A stretch of DNA of 64,000 bases, taken from Porphyromonas catoniae ATCC 51270 (GTDB taxonomy: Bacteria; Bacteroidota; Bacteroidia; Bacteroidales; Porphyromonadaceae). This document shows, piece by piece, positions 33,920 through 42,655 of this stretch (within the stretch, counting starts at the first letter, position 1; the number at the start of each line of letters is the position of its first letter). The position numbers were made by a program, and so were the translations under genes. The notes beneath the pieces were generated by a model. It saw only the letters and a program-made list of their open reading frames with translations, did not search any database and was not told where the DNA came from. The stretch is from NCBI RefSeq assembly GCF_000565015.1, contig NZ_JDFF01000022.1, positions 1 through 64,000 on the forward strand, read 5' to 3'.

Positions 33920-34390
33920 CTAAAGTGTGGGCTCTGCTTCGTGCCTTCCTACGATAGCATGGTAGTCACGATGCTCGACAACTATAAGGTAAAGCTCTGG
34001 GCGAAGCGTCTCAGGGAACTCTATTCCTCTCAGCTGTAAGCTACGTACCCACCCAGGCACATCGTCATCGTCAAGCGAGAGGAGGATCTCACGAAACTCC
34101 TCCACCTGTCGCTCCGTATAGCCACCAGCAGTCACCCCACGATACCGATCTAGCTCCTCGTCGTCGTAGTAGACGATCTCTGGGCTAACAGCAGCTAGGA
34201 GGCTATCATGCTCGCAGGTCAAGTGATTACCACAGCATCCCCCCTCGCTCGGCACGAACTCCTCTTCCTCTGCCACGTCTTCACCACGGGCGATACGTCG
34301 AGCCTTGAGGTACGATTGTAATGAAGCCACAAGCGCAGCTACAGCACCCAGCACGAGCAAGGCCAGTACAATCACCAAAATACTTCCCAT
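33920..34390 (-). CDS. Conserved membrane protein with Cys-rich motif
   Basis: A 156-residue protein with one N-terminal membrane span (about 4-25) and an acidic mature domain. A GGCCGNHLTCEHD motif near 50-62 has three Cys and two His and may bind metal or a cluster. The rest, with TAGGYTERQVEEFREIL and PGWVRSLQLRGIEFPETLRPELYLIV, is typical of a protein seen across Bacteroidales, sometimes labelled phospholipase without proof. I do not assign a function. It precedes the metal permease by 19 bp, which makes a metal-related role plausible, and has a TATCTTTG element about 54 bp upstream. Confidence 0.7.
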   Translation of the reverse strand: MGSILVIVLALLVLGAVAALVASLQSYLKARRIARGEDVAEEEEFVPSEGGCCGNHLTCEHDSLLAAVSPEIVYYDDEELDRYRGVTAGGYTERQVEEFREILLSLDDDDVPGWVRSLQLRGIEFPETLRPELYLIVVEHRDYHAIVGRHEAEPTL

Positions 34391-34443
34391 AAAATCGTTG
34401 TCTAAGATCCTATTCTAAATGCAATAGAATAAGCGCATTCGTG

Positions 34444-34451
34444 CAAAGATA
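34444..34451 (-). promoter_or_regulatory. -7 element for the membrane protein-permease-porW unit
   Basis: Minus-strand TATCTTTG about 54 bp before the start at 34390. Confidence 0.6.
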
Positions 34452-34726
34452 GTTCATTACAAGCAAGCATATCCCCCACCCAGAGCGACGATATCCGACA
34501 ATCCCCTTATCTATATACTCTACAGCAGGAGCAAGCTCTGTGTTCCCTAGCACATGCCCCGTCACCACGGAGCAAAGAAGCAGATAAAGAAACCGAGGCC
34601 TATCTCCTTAACCCTCCAAAGACAAAACTTCACTAGAGTTAAGGCATCGGTCATTCTCCTCCCCTAAAGCACATGAAAACAACTGCTTATAAAAGAGAAA
34701 ATGCCCCCCAAAAATCCCCCTTCAGC

Positions 34727-34834
34727 GAGTTACCATAAGTCGTCGCAGAGAGTTATGGTAACTCGTCATCAAGAGTTATGGTAAGTCTCCGCAACGAGTT
34801 ATAGTAAGTCGTTTAGACGAGTTACCACAACTCG
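34727..34834. repeat. Family A palindrome array A3, 5 units of 23 bp
   Basis: Units start at 34727, 34750, 34773, 34796 and 34819, exactly 23 bp apart. Centres are CCA, TGG, TGG, TAG and CCA. The tail downstream (AGGCCATCTCACATAC near 34853) resembles the tail of array A6 (AGGCATCCTCACACAT near 57509). It lies in the 34391-35119 gap between the divergent membrane protein gene and grpE; nothing else is recognisable there apart from the promoter at 34444. Confidence 0.93.
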
Positions 34835-35119
34835 CCAAGGGGACATTCAGGCCATCTCACATACAACTGTTTATCAACACAATACAACATCCCCCTAGAG
34901 CACAAAAATAAGGTCAGGATACAGGTCTCCTTCGATGCCTTCGGGAAGATCGACACCAAGCCACACGAGCCCAATAGAATATTCGGGCTTCGGTATCATA
35001 TTTGCTGGGAAGATGTATATCGGGCTTATACCTATATGGCTATCCCCATCCCCTTGAGGGGGTTGGGCACGACCATGGTATGGGCTAACAGGCTTTGTAA
35101 CAGAATAAAAGACTACAAT

Positions 35120-35707
35120 ATGAGCGAAGAAATCAAGGAGCCTCTTACTGCACAAGAAGAGCTCCTAGAGCAGGAGAGCAAGACAGAGTGTCAGAGTGAA
35201 ATACCTGCAGACGAGGCGTCTACGGAAAAATTGTCAGAGGAAGATTCTTCTCCCGAGAATGAAGAAGACCGCCTACGCCTTGAGCTAGAGAAGCTCAAGG
35301 ACACCCATCTGCGCCTCGTAGCGGAGTACGATAACTACCGCAAGCGCACCCTCAAAGAGAAGAGCGAACTCATTCGCAGTGGTGGAGAGAAGGTGCTAGG
35401 AGACCTCCTTCCTGTCGTGGATGATCTGGATATTGCCCTACAAAACCTCGACAAGGCGACCGACCTAGAGGCTCTGAAGGAGGGTATGCACCTCATCCAC
35501 ACAAAGTTCCTCGACTACCTCCAGCGACAAGGGGTACGCCCCATCGAGGCGACGGGACAGGACTTCAACGAGGAGTACCACGAGGCTATCGCCACCTTCC
35601 CTGCTACCGAAGAGGCTCAGAAGGGGAAGGTCATCGACTGCGTCAAGAAGGGCTATACGCTGAACGATAAGGTCCTTCGCCACGCCTCTGTCGTCGTCGG
35701 GCAGTAA
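35120..35707 (+). CDS. grpE: Nucleotide exchange factor GrpE
   Basis: Cytosolic co-chaperone that releases ADP from DnaK. From the ATG at 35120 the product has 195 residues. The frame is open 84 bp further upstream, but those codons do not resemble the family. An acidic N-terminus (about 1-60) leads into a long coiled coil (RLRLELEKLKDTHLRLVAEYDNYRKR, read with a break), and the beta-type head carries DLLPVVDDLDIAL near 96 and HEAIATFPATEE near 157, followed by VIDCVKKGYTLNDKVLRHASV. dnaJ follows 24 bp later; dnaK is not in the window. Confidence 0.95.
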   Translation: MSEEIKEPLTAQEELLEQESKTECQSEIPADEASTEKLSEEDSSPENEEDRLRLELEKLKDTHLRLVAEYDNYRKRTLKEKSELIRSGGEKVLGDLLPVVDDLDIALQNLDKATDLEALKEGMHLIHTKFLDYLQRQGVRPIEATGQDFNEEYHEAIATFPATEEAQKGKVIDCVKKGYTLNDKVLRHASVVVGQ

Positions 35708-35731
35708 CGAAGGAAGAGATAGAATACAGCA

Positions 35732-36889
35732 ATGGCAACAAAAAGAGATTACTACGAGGTACTAGGTGTCAGCAAGGGGGCGAGCGATGAAGAGCTCAAG
35801 AAAGCCTACCGCAAGCTCGCCATCAAGTACCACCCAGATAAAAATCCAGGAGACAAAGAGGCCGAAGAGAAGTTCAAGGAGCTTGCCGAGGCCTACGACG
35901 TACTGAGTGACCCACAGAAACGCCAGCGGTATGACCAGTTCGGTCACGCAGGTGTAGGGAGCAGTGCTGCAGGAGGCGGAGGCTTCAGTGGTGGCGGTAT
36001 GTCCATGGAGGATATATTTAGCCGCTTCGGCGACCTCTTCGGGGGTGGAGGCTTTGACTTCGGCGGGTTCGGAGGCTTCTCTGGCGGAGGAGGGCGTCAC
36101 GTGATGCGTGGCTCAGACCTCAGAGCTCGGGTACGTCTCAACCTCGAGGAGATCGACAAGGGCGTCGAGAAGAAGCTCAAGGTCAAGAAGCAAGTCGCAT
36201 GTACCCACTGCCACGGCGAAGGGACAAACGACAAGGATGGGAAGCAGACCTGTGGGACATGTCATGGCTCAGGGGTCGTCATCTCGGCGCAGAGAGGCAT
36301 CTTCGGGATGGTACAGACCCAGAGTGTCTGTCCTACCTGTGAGGGCTCTGGCGAGGTGATTACCAAGCCTTGCTCCTACTGTAAGGGTAAGGGAACTCAG
36401 ATCGGTGAGGAAGTCGTGACCTTCCGCATACCAGCTGGGGTGTCCGAAGGTATGCAGCTCAACGTCTCTGGTAAGGGGAACGCAGGTCCTCGTGGCGGCG
36501 AACCTGGGGACCTACATATTATTATCCAGGAGGAAGAAGACCCCAATCTCATCCGCAATGGGAATGACCTAATTTACAACCTCCTTGTCTCTATCCCCAC
36601 TGCAGCTCAAGGGGGCTCAGTAGAGGTGCCTACCATAGGCGGGAAGGCACGGGTGACTATCGCCGCAGGCACACAGCCAGGTAAGGTGCTACGCCTACGC
36701 AGCAAGGGATTGCCCTCTGTAAACGGCTATGGACGAGGAGACCTGCTTATAAACGTGAATGTCTTCATCCCCAAGCTGGATGAAAAAGCGGATGCTAGCG
36801 TACTTGGAGAGATGTCGGGCTCAGCCTTCCAGCCTACAGAGGAAGCACGCAAGGAAATCGACCAACACTACCGGCAGATGCTTCGATAG
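35732..36889 (+). CDS. dnaJ: Chaperone protein DnaJ
   Basis: A 385-residue full-length type I J-protein that delivers clients to DnaK. The order is: J-domain (1-70) with the HPD triad in [10 protein letters not shown], a Gly/Phe-rich region (75-120), a zinc-binding domain with four CxxCxGxG repeats ([32 protein letters not shown]; about 155-225), and C-terminal substrate domains. Length and all motifs are standard. It follows grpE by 24 bp and ends 21 bp before a strong terminator. Confidence 0.97.
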   Translation: MATKRDYYEVLGVSKGASDEELKKAYRKLAIKYHPDKNPGDKEAEEKFKELAEAYDVLSDPQKRQRYDQFGHAGVGSSAAGGGGFSGGGMSMEDIFSRFGDLFGGGGFDFGGFGGFSGGGGRHVMRGSDLRARVRLNLEEIDKGVEKKLKVKKQVACTHCHGEGTNDKDGKQTCGTCHGSGVVISAQRGIFGMVQTQSVCPTCEGSGEVITKPCSYCKGKGTQIGEEVVTFRIPAGVSEGMQLNVSGKGNAGPRGGEPGDLHIIIQEEEDPNLIRNGNDLIYNLLVSIPTAAQGGSVEVPTIGGKARVTIAAGTQPGKVLRLRSKGLPSVNGYGRGDLLINVNVFIPKLDEKADASVLGEMSGSAFQPTEEARKEIDQHYRQMLR

Positions 36890-36910
36890 GCATCATCCCA
36901 CTAAATACAG

Positions 36911-36949
36911 CACAGCCCGATTACCTCTCAGTGAGGTAATCGGGCTGTG
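36911..36949. terminator. Terminator between dnaJ and rnr
   Basis: CACAGCCCGATTACCTC at 36911-36927 pairs perfectly with GAGGTAATCGGGCTGTG at 36933-36949 over a 5-nt loop, between convergent genes. Confidence 0.85.
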
Positions 36950-37006
36950 TCATATCAAGTCGCGGACAGAGGGGATAGCTAGAGCTCCCAGCTCCTCCGA
37001 GCAAGA

Positions 37007-39253
37007 CTAGCGAAGGCGTCTGCGAGGGCGAAGCCTAGAGCTCTCGGCAAGGGCAAAGTCGAGTTGCCGACGAGCCAAATCAGCCTGCGCCACAGTGACC
37101 TCTAGCTGATCCCCGAGACGGAAGCGACGACCTGTGTGCCGACCAACCAAAGAGAAATTCGTCTCATCATACTCGTAGTAGTCATCCTCTAGATCACGAG
37201 CTGGCACAAGCCCTTCACACTTATTCTCATCCAGCTCTACGTAGATTCCCCAGTCTGCAAGCCCCGTAATAACACCAGTGAATGTCTGCCCCAGCCGTGG
37301 AATCATGTACTCGACCTGCTTATACTTGATGGAGCTACGCTCCGCATTAGCGGCCACCGACTCCATATCAGAGGCATGGTCACACTGCTCTTCGGTCGAA
37401 GAAACATCTGCACTCTCCTTACCCTCGATGAGATAGCGAGTGAGCAGGCGATGCACCATGAGGTCGGGATAACGACGTATGGGAGAGGTGAAATGTGTAT
37501 AGCTCTCAAAGCCCAGCCCATAATGCCCAATATGCGCTGTCGTATAGCGAGCCTTCGCCATGGAGCGTATCGCTAGCATGGAGATCATATTCTCCTCAGG
37601 CTTCCCCTTGATGTCATTGAGGAGCTTATTCAGACTTTGGGTAACCGCCTCAGCCCCCCCCTCCGTACGGAGCTTATAGCCCATGCGGGCAACAAACTCC
37701 GAGAGACTACGTAGCTTCCCCTCATCAGGTGCCTCGTGGATACGATAGACGAAGGTAGGAGGGGTGCGCTTCTTCAGGTGAAGAGCTGGTGTGATATCTT
37801 GACGTGAAGCATCCGAGATACGCTCGGCAACGGTACGATTTGCCAGCAACATGAATTCCTCGATCAGCTGGTGAGCAGGCTTGCTTTCCTTGATATGGAC
37901 TGCTATCGGTTTCCCATCCTTATCTAACTCGAACCGCACCTCTGGGCGGTCGAAGGCAATACTACCCTTCTCAAACCTCCTCGCACGGAGCTTTTGTGCC
38001 AGCTGGTGGAGTGTAAGGATTGCCTCAGCATAATCTCCCTGCCCCGTGTCAATAATCTCCTGTGCCTCCTCGTAGGAGAAACGCCGAGTACTACGAATCA
38101 CAGTGCGCGCAATGCGTGCTGAGACGAGCTGAGCCTCTGCATCAAGGGTGAAGATACAGCTGTAGGCATACTTATCCTCATCTGGGCGAAGCGAGCAAAG
38201 GAAGTTACTGAGTCGCTCAGGCAACATCGGTATCGTTCGATCCACGAGATACACACTGGTGGCTCGGCGGTAAGCTTCGTCATCAATAATCCCTCCAGGC
38301 TGCACATAGTGACTCACATCTGCAATATGCACCCCGACCTCGTAGCGGTTACCTGATAATGGACGAAACGAAAGGGCATCATCGAAGTCCTTCGCATCAC
38401 GTGGGTCAATCGTGCAGGTCAGTACACCACGGAAGTCCTCACGCTGGGCAAGCTCCTCGCTTGTGATCTCACCGGACAGCTCTTCAGCTGCTCGCTCCAC
38501 CTCCTCTGGATACTTATATGGGAGACCAAACTCAGCGAGGATGGCATGCATCTCGGTAGAGTTCTCCCCCGACTTACCTAGGACATCTATGACCTCCCCG
38601 CGAGGATTCTTGGCTCGAGCATCCCAATCAAGGATCCGCACAACAACCTTATCTCGGCTGGTTGCCCCGAGGCACTTATCATCAGGGATAAAGACATCTT
38701 GGCGCAGCTCTTTATTATTCGTCACAAAGAAGGAGTAGCCACGAGATTTCTGCAAGGTACCAACATAGATGGCCTCCCTACGCTCAAGGATCTCGATGAT
38801 ACGTGCCGCCTTAATCTCCCCCTTCCGTGTGCGGTGGAAGGCAAGACGTACCCTATCGCCATGCAATGCATGCGCACACGAACGATCAGAGAGCGAAATA
38901 GGATCAAGCTCCGCATCCTCTGGGATGAAGGAGGGGCGACCTGCACGGCAGTCAAAACGCCCTTCGAGGGTATTTCCCTCCGAGCTACCACGGGTGAAGC
39001 GTCCAGGCTCCAGCTCCTGTAGCTCTCCCAGCTGTGCCATCTCGGAGAGAGCCTGATAGATCATACGCTTCTGTCCCATTGTAGTCTTGCCAAAAGCGTG
39101 GCATACTTGCTTATAAGACAGGACATGTCCTTCGTTTGCATCAAAGACCAGATGAGCGATACGCTGGATCTCACGCTTATTCATAGAGGATGTCTCATGA
39201 GAATGGTGCTTACCCTTCTTCGTTATGGTAGATAGTTGTTTCTTTTTACTCAT
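37007..39253 (-). CDS. rnr: Ribonuclease R
   Basis: A 748-residue 3'-to-5' exoribonuclease of the RNase II/R family that degrades structured RNA. An N-terminal basic and winged-helix region (1-90) precedes cold-shock domains (about 90-240), then the RNB catalytic domain with CTIDPRDAKDFDDALSF near 270-286 carrying the metal-binding Asp residues, EEFMLLANRTVA near 450, and HFTSPIRRYPDLMVHRLL near 575. A C-terminal S1 domain with GVITGLADWGIYVELD follows, ending in a basic tail RPRRRLR. Length is typical. The gene is monocistronic between two strong hairpins. Confidence 0.96.
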   Translation of the reverse strand: MSKKKQLSTITKKGKHHSHETSSMNKREIQRIAHLVFDANEGHVLSYKQVCHAFGKTTMGQKRMIYQALSEMAQLGELQELEPGRFTRGSSEGNTLEGRFDCRAGRPSFIPEDAELDPISLSDRSCAHALHGDRVRLAFHRTRKGEIKAARIIEILERREAIYVGTLQKSRGYSFFVTNNKELRQDVFIPDDKCLGATSRDKVVVRILDWDARAKNPRGEVIDVLGKSGENSTEMHAILAEFGLPYKYPEEVERAAEELSGEITSEELAQREDFRGVLTCTIDPRDAKDFDDALSFRPLSGNRYEVGVHIADVSHYVQPGGIIDDEAYRRATSVYLVDRTIPMLPERLSNFLCSLRPDEDKYAYSCIFTLDAEAQLVSARIARTVIRSTRRFSYEEAQEIIDTGQGDYAEAILTLHQLAQKLRARRFEKGSIAFDRPEVRFELDKDGKPIAVHIKESKPAHQLIEEFMLLANRTVAERISDASRQDITPALHLKKRTPPTFVYRIHEAPDEGKLRSLSEFVARMGYKLRTEGGAEAVTQSLNKLLNDIKGKPEENMISMLAIRSMAKARYTTAHIGHYGLGFESYTHFTSPIRRYPDLMVHRLLTRYLIEGKESADVSSTEEQCDHASDMESVAANAERSSIKYKQVEYMIPRLGQTFTGVITGLADWGIYVELDENKCEGLVPARDLEDDYYEYDETNFSLVGRHTGRRFRLGDQLEVTVAQADLARRQLDFALAESSRLRPRRRLR

Positions 39254-39382
39254 CGTTTTGTCTAAAGGTTTCAGTAATCTAGTGATACAAGGTTTGTCGA
39301 CCTAGCCCAGCAAACCTCATCAGTACTTATTGGGAACCCAGGCCACCTAGGTGTGCTCAGCTCATTGGGAGAATAAATGGGG

Positions 39383-39429
39383 AAGCCACCCCGACACCGA
39401 TAGCGACCACTATCGATGTGGGGTGGCTT
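39383..39429 (-). terminator. Terminator after rprY
   Basis: AAGCCACCCC at 39383-39392 pairs with GGGGTGGCTT at 39420-39429, and the inner CGATAG/CTATCG also pairs. It lies 38 bp after the rprY stop on the minus strand. Confidence 0.8.
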
Positions 39430-39466
39430 GAGGATGTATGTTGTCGGATGAGTAAGCTTCGTAGTT

Positions 39467-40207
39467 CTAGTGCTCTTCGGGAGCTGCAACAGGAGGGATA
39501 ACGAGCTTGTAACCCTTACCATGCACGTTCTTAATCTCGATGCTAGGATCATCAGCGAGCATACGGCGCAGCTTAGTCACATAGACATCCATACTACGCT
39601 GGCTGAATGAATTCTCATTCGCACCTGAGGGCTCAGTAATTCCCCAGATGACGTTCAGTGCATACGCACGCTCTAGTGTCTGGTTGGCAAAGAGGCAGAG
39701 CAGAGAGAGTAGCTCACATTCCTTAGTCGTCAGACGACGAGACTGCTCGTTGAAGGTAAGCGTTTGGTTTGTTGTGTTGAAGGTATATCCACCAATATAG
39801 TAGATACGTTGTGGCTCCCTCTCGGCATCATGCTTAGCTGTACGTCGGAGGATGGCCTCAATACGTAGCACAAGCTCCTCCATACTGAAGGGCTTCGTAA
39901 TGTAGTCATCCGCTCCAGAGCGAAAGCCTTCAAGGATATTCTCACGCATACCGAGAGCTGTGAGGAAGATGATAGGCACATCATCTCTCATACTACGAAT
40001 GTCCTTTGCCAGCGTTAGACCATCACGCTTAGGCATCATGATATCCAGAAGGCAAAGGTCATACTTATGTAGACGGAAGGCCTTCCAGCCCTGCTCTCCA
40101 TCGGCACACAGGTCTACTTTATAATGCTTGCTCTCGAGGAGCTCCTTGAGGATTGTACCCAGGTTCTCTTCATCTTCACAGAGAAGGATTCTGACTTGTT
40201 CATCCAT
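39467..40207 (-). CDS. rprY: Response regulator RprY, OmpR family
   Basis: A 246-residue DNA-binding response regulator. The receiver domain (about 5-120) has the acidic pocket LLCEDEENL, phospho-acceptor Asp in LCLLDIMMPKRDG near 55, a Thr in IIFLTALG and the Lys in ITKPFSMEE. The C-terminal winged helix (about 140-240) contains RRLTTKECELLSLLC and VYVTKLRRMLADD. The RprXY pair is known from Bacteroides fragilis, where it affects tetracycline efflux and outer-membrane proteins; in Porphyromonas RprY is tied to envelope and oxidative stress. The gene follows rprX with a 62-bp gap. Confidence 0.92.
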   Translation of the reverse strand: MDEQVRILLCEDEENLGTILKELLESKHYKVDLCADGEQGWKAFRLHKYDLCLLDIMMPKRDGLTLAKDIRSMRDDVPIIFLTALGMRENILEGFRSGADDYITKPFSMEELVLRIEAILRRTAKHDAEREPQRIYYIGGYTFNTTNQTLTFNEQSRRLTTKECELLSLLCLFANQTLERAYALNVIWGITEPSGANENSFSQRSMDVYVTKLRRMLADDPSIEIKNVHGKGYKLVIPPVAAPEEH

Positions 40208-40269
40208 GAAACGTTTATCTTTTGAGGGTAAATAATTCAGTTTATATCATACAGGGGAAAATAACCCTT

Positions 40270-41808
40270 CTACACATCGTGATAGACAGGAAGGCGAATG
40301 GTCATCTTCGTGCCTACTCCTATATCACTCTCTGCTGTTATTTTGCCTTTACTCTGGCGTATAACAGAGTAGACATAGGCGAGTCCCAGACCAAAGCCCC
40401 GCACATCATGCCTCTTCCCGGAGCTTATCCTATAGAAGCGGTCAAAGATACGTCTAAGCTCCTTCCGCTCCATACCGATACCATTATCCTCAACCGTAAT
40501 GAGGATATAGTCTCCATCGTCCTGCGTACTCACCCTCAGTCGGAGCGGTCGGTCGGGATTGCTGTACTTCACAGCGTTGTCCAAGAGATTAAAGAAGACA
40601 TTGGAGAGATGCATTTGATTTCCTCGCACCCACGTATTCGTTGCCTCCAAGTCCAAGATTAGGTCTCCCTCTCTCTGCTGAGCATGAAAGGTATATATCT
40701 CCGCCACAGGCAGGATAAGTTCGTTGACATCTAGGGTCTCAAGGGAGAACTTACCCGTATGGCCCTCGAGGATGGATAGCTGAAGGACTTTATCGATTAA
40801 GAACTTCAGCCGCTGCGCCTCCATCGAGATGACCGACACCATCTGCCGTTGCTTTGGTGAGGTACTTGCTGGTGAGGTACTCTCCTCTAGGAGCTTTGTT
40901 GAGAGGACGATCGAGCTAATCGGGGTCTTCAGCTCATGGGTCATGTTATTGATGAAGTTCGTCCGCTGTGAGGAGAAACTGAAATACTTAAGCAAGACTC
41001 CCAGCGCAGAGAAGCCGAGGAGCAACACAATAATTGTAGAGATGAAGCTCGGCAAGGCAAGACGAAGCACCTCTGCACGTGTTGGATCGAGGTCTAGCGA
41101 TACGCGCATATAGGGTCTACCTTCGGTTGAGCCATCTGTTGGGACGAAGAGATGCTGTGTTATTGAGTTCTCATCTTCCTCCCAGTCACCACGCATTACT
41201 CCTGGTGGACGATACTCGTAGAGTACATTCCCCTGATAGTCATAGAGCGTCATTTGGTAAGCCACACAGAGGTTCTTACTGTCGAGACGCTCACGAATAA
41301 GGTTCTTTAGTAGGCGTACATTCACCAGCTGCTCGACGCTCTCGTTCATACTGGTGTCATAGATATACTTCAGCAGGTACTTATCTAATGCATGGAGATT
41401 AACAAAGTAAGCATGAAGTAGCATCTCCGAAGGACGGTAGTCTATGCGATTTGTTTTCCCCTTATTGGGCAGCCGAAGCACAACCTGATCTGCATCTATC
41501 GCCTGCCGCACTGTCAGCGTATCGGTCTTCGTCCGAGGCCAGATATCGAATGGGGCAACGTCAGAAGCAACAAACTCTGGGGAGGAGAGAGGAGCATCCT
41601 TACTCCCAACTCCTTTATTTAGATATCGGACGAGCTCACGCACTTGTAGCTCCTCGGCGACCTCGCTAAGAGCATCCTTCATCTGACTACGCATATTCTC
41701 TTTGCGCAGGGTCAAGATGCGGTCATAGTACTGGTACTGCACCCATGACAGCAAACCATATGCTGAGATAAGCGCAAGGACGATGACCCAGATAACTCTT
41801 TTTTTCAT
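40270..41808 (-). CDS. rprX: Sensor histidine kinase RprX
   Basis: A 512-residue membrane sensor kinase. One span at about 5-22 and another near 258-278 enclose a large periplasmic sensor region. The cytosolic part has the H-box NNMTHELKTPISSIVLS near 288-304 with the phospho-acceptor His, N-box NVFFNLLDNAVKYSN, G1 VEDNGIGM, F-box IFDRFYRI and G2 GFGLGLAYV. It phosphorylates RprY. No HAMP domain is obvious between the second span and the H-box. A promoter with an inverted repeat over its -33 region lies 58-100 bp upstream, suggesting autoregulation. Confidence 0.92.
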   Translation of the reverse strand: MKKRVIWVIVLALISAYGLLSWVQYQYYDRILTLRKENMRSQMKDALSEVAEELQVRELVRYLNKGVGSKDAPLSSPEFVASDVAPFDIWPRTKTDTLTVRQAIDADQVVLRLPNKGKTNRIDYRPSEMLLHAYFVNLHALDKYLLKYIYDTSMNESVEQLVNVRLLKNLIRERLDSKNLCVAYQMTLYDYQGNVLYEYRPPGVMRGDWEEDENSITQHLFVPTDGSTEGRPYMRVSLDLDPTRAEVLRLALPSFISTIIVLLLGFSALGVLLKYFSFSSQRTNFINNMTHELKTPISSIVLSTKLLEESTSPASTSPKQRQMVSVISMEAQRLKFLIDKVLQLSILEGHTGKFSLETLDVNELILPVAEIYTFHAQQREGDLILDLEATNTWVRGNQMHLSNVFFNLLDNAVKYSNPDRPLRLRVSTQDDGDYILITVEDNGIGMERKELRRIFDRFYRISSGKRHDVRGFGLGLAYVYSVIRQSKGKITAESDIGVGTKMTIRLPVYHDV

Positions 41809-41865
41809 ACCTACTTGTCCTGAAGAGCAAGGGGGAACTAGCTACAAATCTTTTACTTGACTCAG

Positions 41866-41908
41866 CAAAGGTACGTATTCTACCCGAATTTTACATATCG
41901 TGTAAAAT
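41866..41908 (-). promoter_or_regulatory. rprX promoter with a candidate operator
   Basis: Minus-strand TACCTTTG (41873-41866) is the -7 element. ATTTTACA (41888-41895) and TGTAAAAT (41901-41908) form a perfect 8-bp inverted repeat with a 5-nt spacer, covering the place expected for the -33 element. The geometry suits a dimeric regulator, possibly RprY itself. Confidence 0.6.
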
Positions 41909-41931
41909 GCAAATACTCTGTAAGAAACAGA

Positions 41932-41973
41932 GCAGGGCTCATAGGTGGCAACGACCAAACCTGTGAGCCCTGC
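41932..41973 (-). terminator. Terminator of the DUF2723-deacetylase unit
   Basis: GCAGGGCTCA at 41932-41941 pairs with TGAGCCCTGC at 41964-41973, with inner AGGT/ACCT. It begins 25 bp after the deacetylase stop on the minus strand. Confidence 0.75.
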
Positions 41974-41997
41974 GATGTCATTATCCAACGTAAATAG

Positions 41998-42630
41998 CTA
42001 CGGAGCATCACCTATACGCAGGAAGTGATAACCCTCCGACTGAAGCCAGCGAACAGCCTCAGGCATCGCCTGACGCATATTCTTCTCTGCCTTCAATGAG
42101 TCATGGAAGACAATAATCGAGCCATTACGAGCATAACGCTTCACATAACCAAGGATCGTCTCTGGACTTAGCTTAGGGTTATAGTCACGGGTGACGACAT
42201 CCCACATGATGAGCTCGAAGCTATGGCTCAGCTCGAGATTCTGCGAGAGACGAAGATGCCCATGCGGAGGGCGGAAGTAGCGTGAATGAATGAGTTCGTG
42301 CGCAGCATGCACATCCTTCATATAGGACTTTGTCGAATGAAAGAGTCCCTGTATATGGTGGTAGGTATGATTACCCACCTGATGCCCTCGACGCTGTATC
42401 TCAGCGAAGAGCTCTGGATAGCGACGTACATTGTCCGCGACACAAAAGAACGTGGCTTTGATCCCAAGTTCGTCAAGCTGATCCAATACCCAAGGTGTCA
42501 CCTCGGGTATTGGACCATCATCGAACGTAAGGTAGATGCTCCGCCCTGTGATAGCTGGGATACGCCATCTTGCCCCAGGGATAAGCATACGGTACCACAT
42601 CGGTACACGGCAAAGGAGTCTCTCGACCAT
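41998..42630 (-). CDS. Polysaccharide deacetylase (NodB domain)
   Basis: A 210-residue carbohydrate esterase family 4 protein. Motif 1 is YLTFDDGPIPEVT near 30-42 (two Asp for catalysis and metal), motif 2 is GNHTYHH near 90 (two metal His), motif 3 is RPPHG near 116, and late segments IIMWDVVTRDY and IIVFHDS complete the NodB fold. It removes acetyl groups from GlcNAc or peptidoglycan-like sugars; the substrate is not known. No signal peptide is visible, but a hydrophobic-basic N-terminus (WYRMLIPGARWRIP) might hold it at the membrane. It starts 25 bp after the DUF2723 gene stop and is probably co-transcribed. Confidence 0.88.
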   Translation of the reverse strand: MVERLLCRVPMWYRMLIPGARWRIPAITGRSIYLTFDDGPIPEVTPWVLDQLDELGIKATFFCVADNVRRYPELFAEIQRRGHQVGNHTYHHIQGLFHSTKSYMKDVHAAHELIHSRYFRPPHGHLRLSQNLELSHSFELIMWDVVTRDYNPKLSPETILGYVKRYARNGSIIVFHDSLKAEKNMRQAMPEAVRWLQSEGYHFLRIGDAP

Positions 42631-42655
42631 CTGCTTCAGCTAAAGGTTTGTACCG

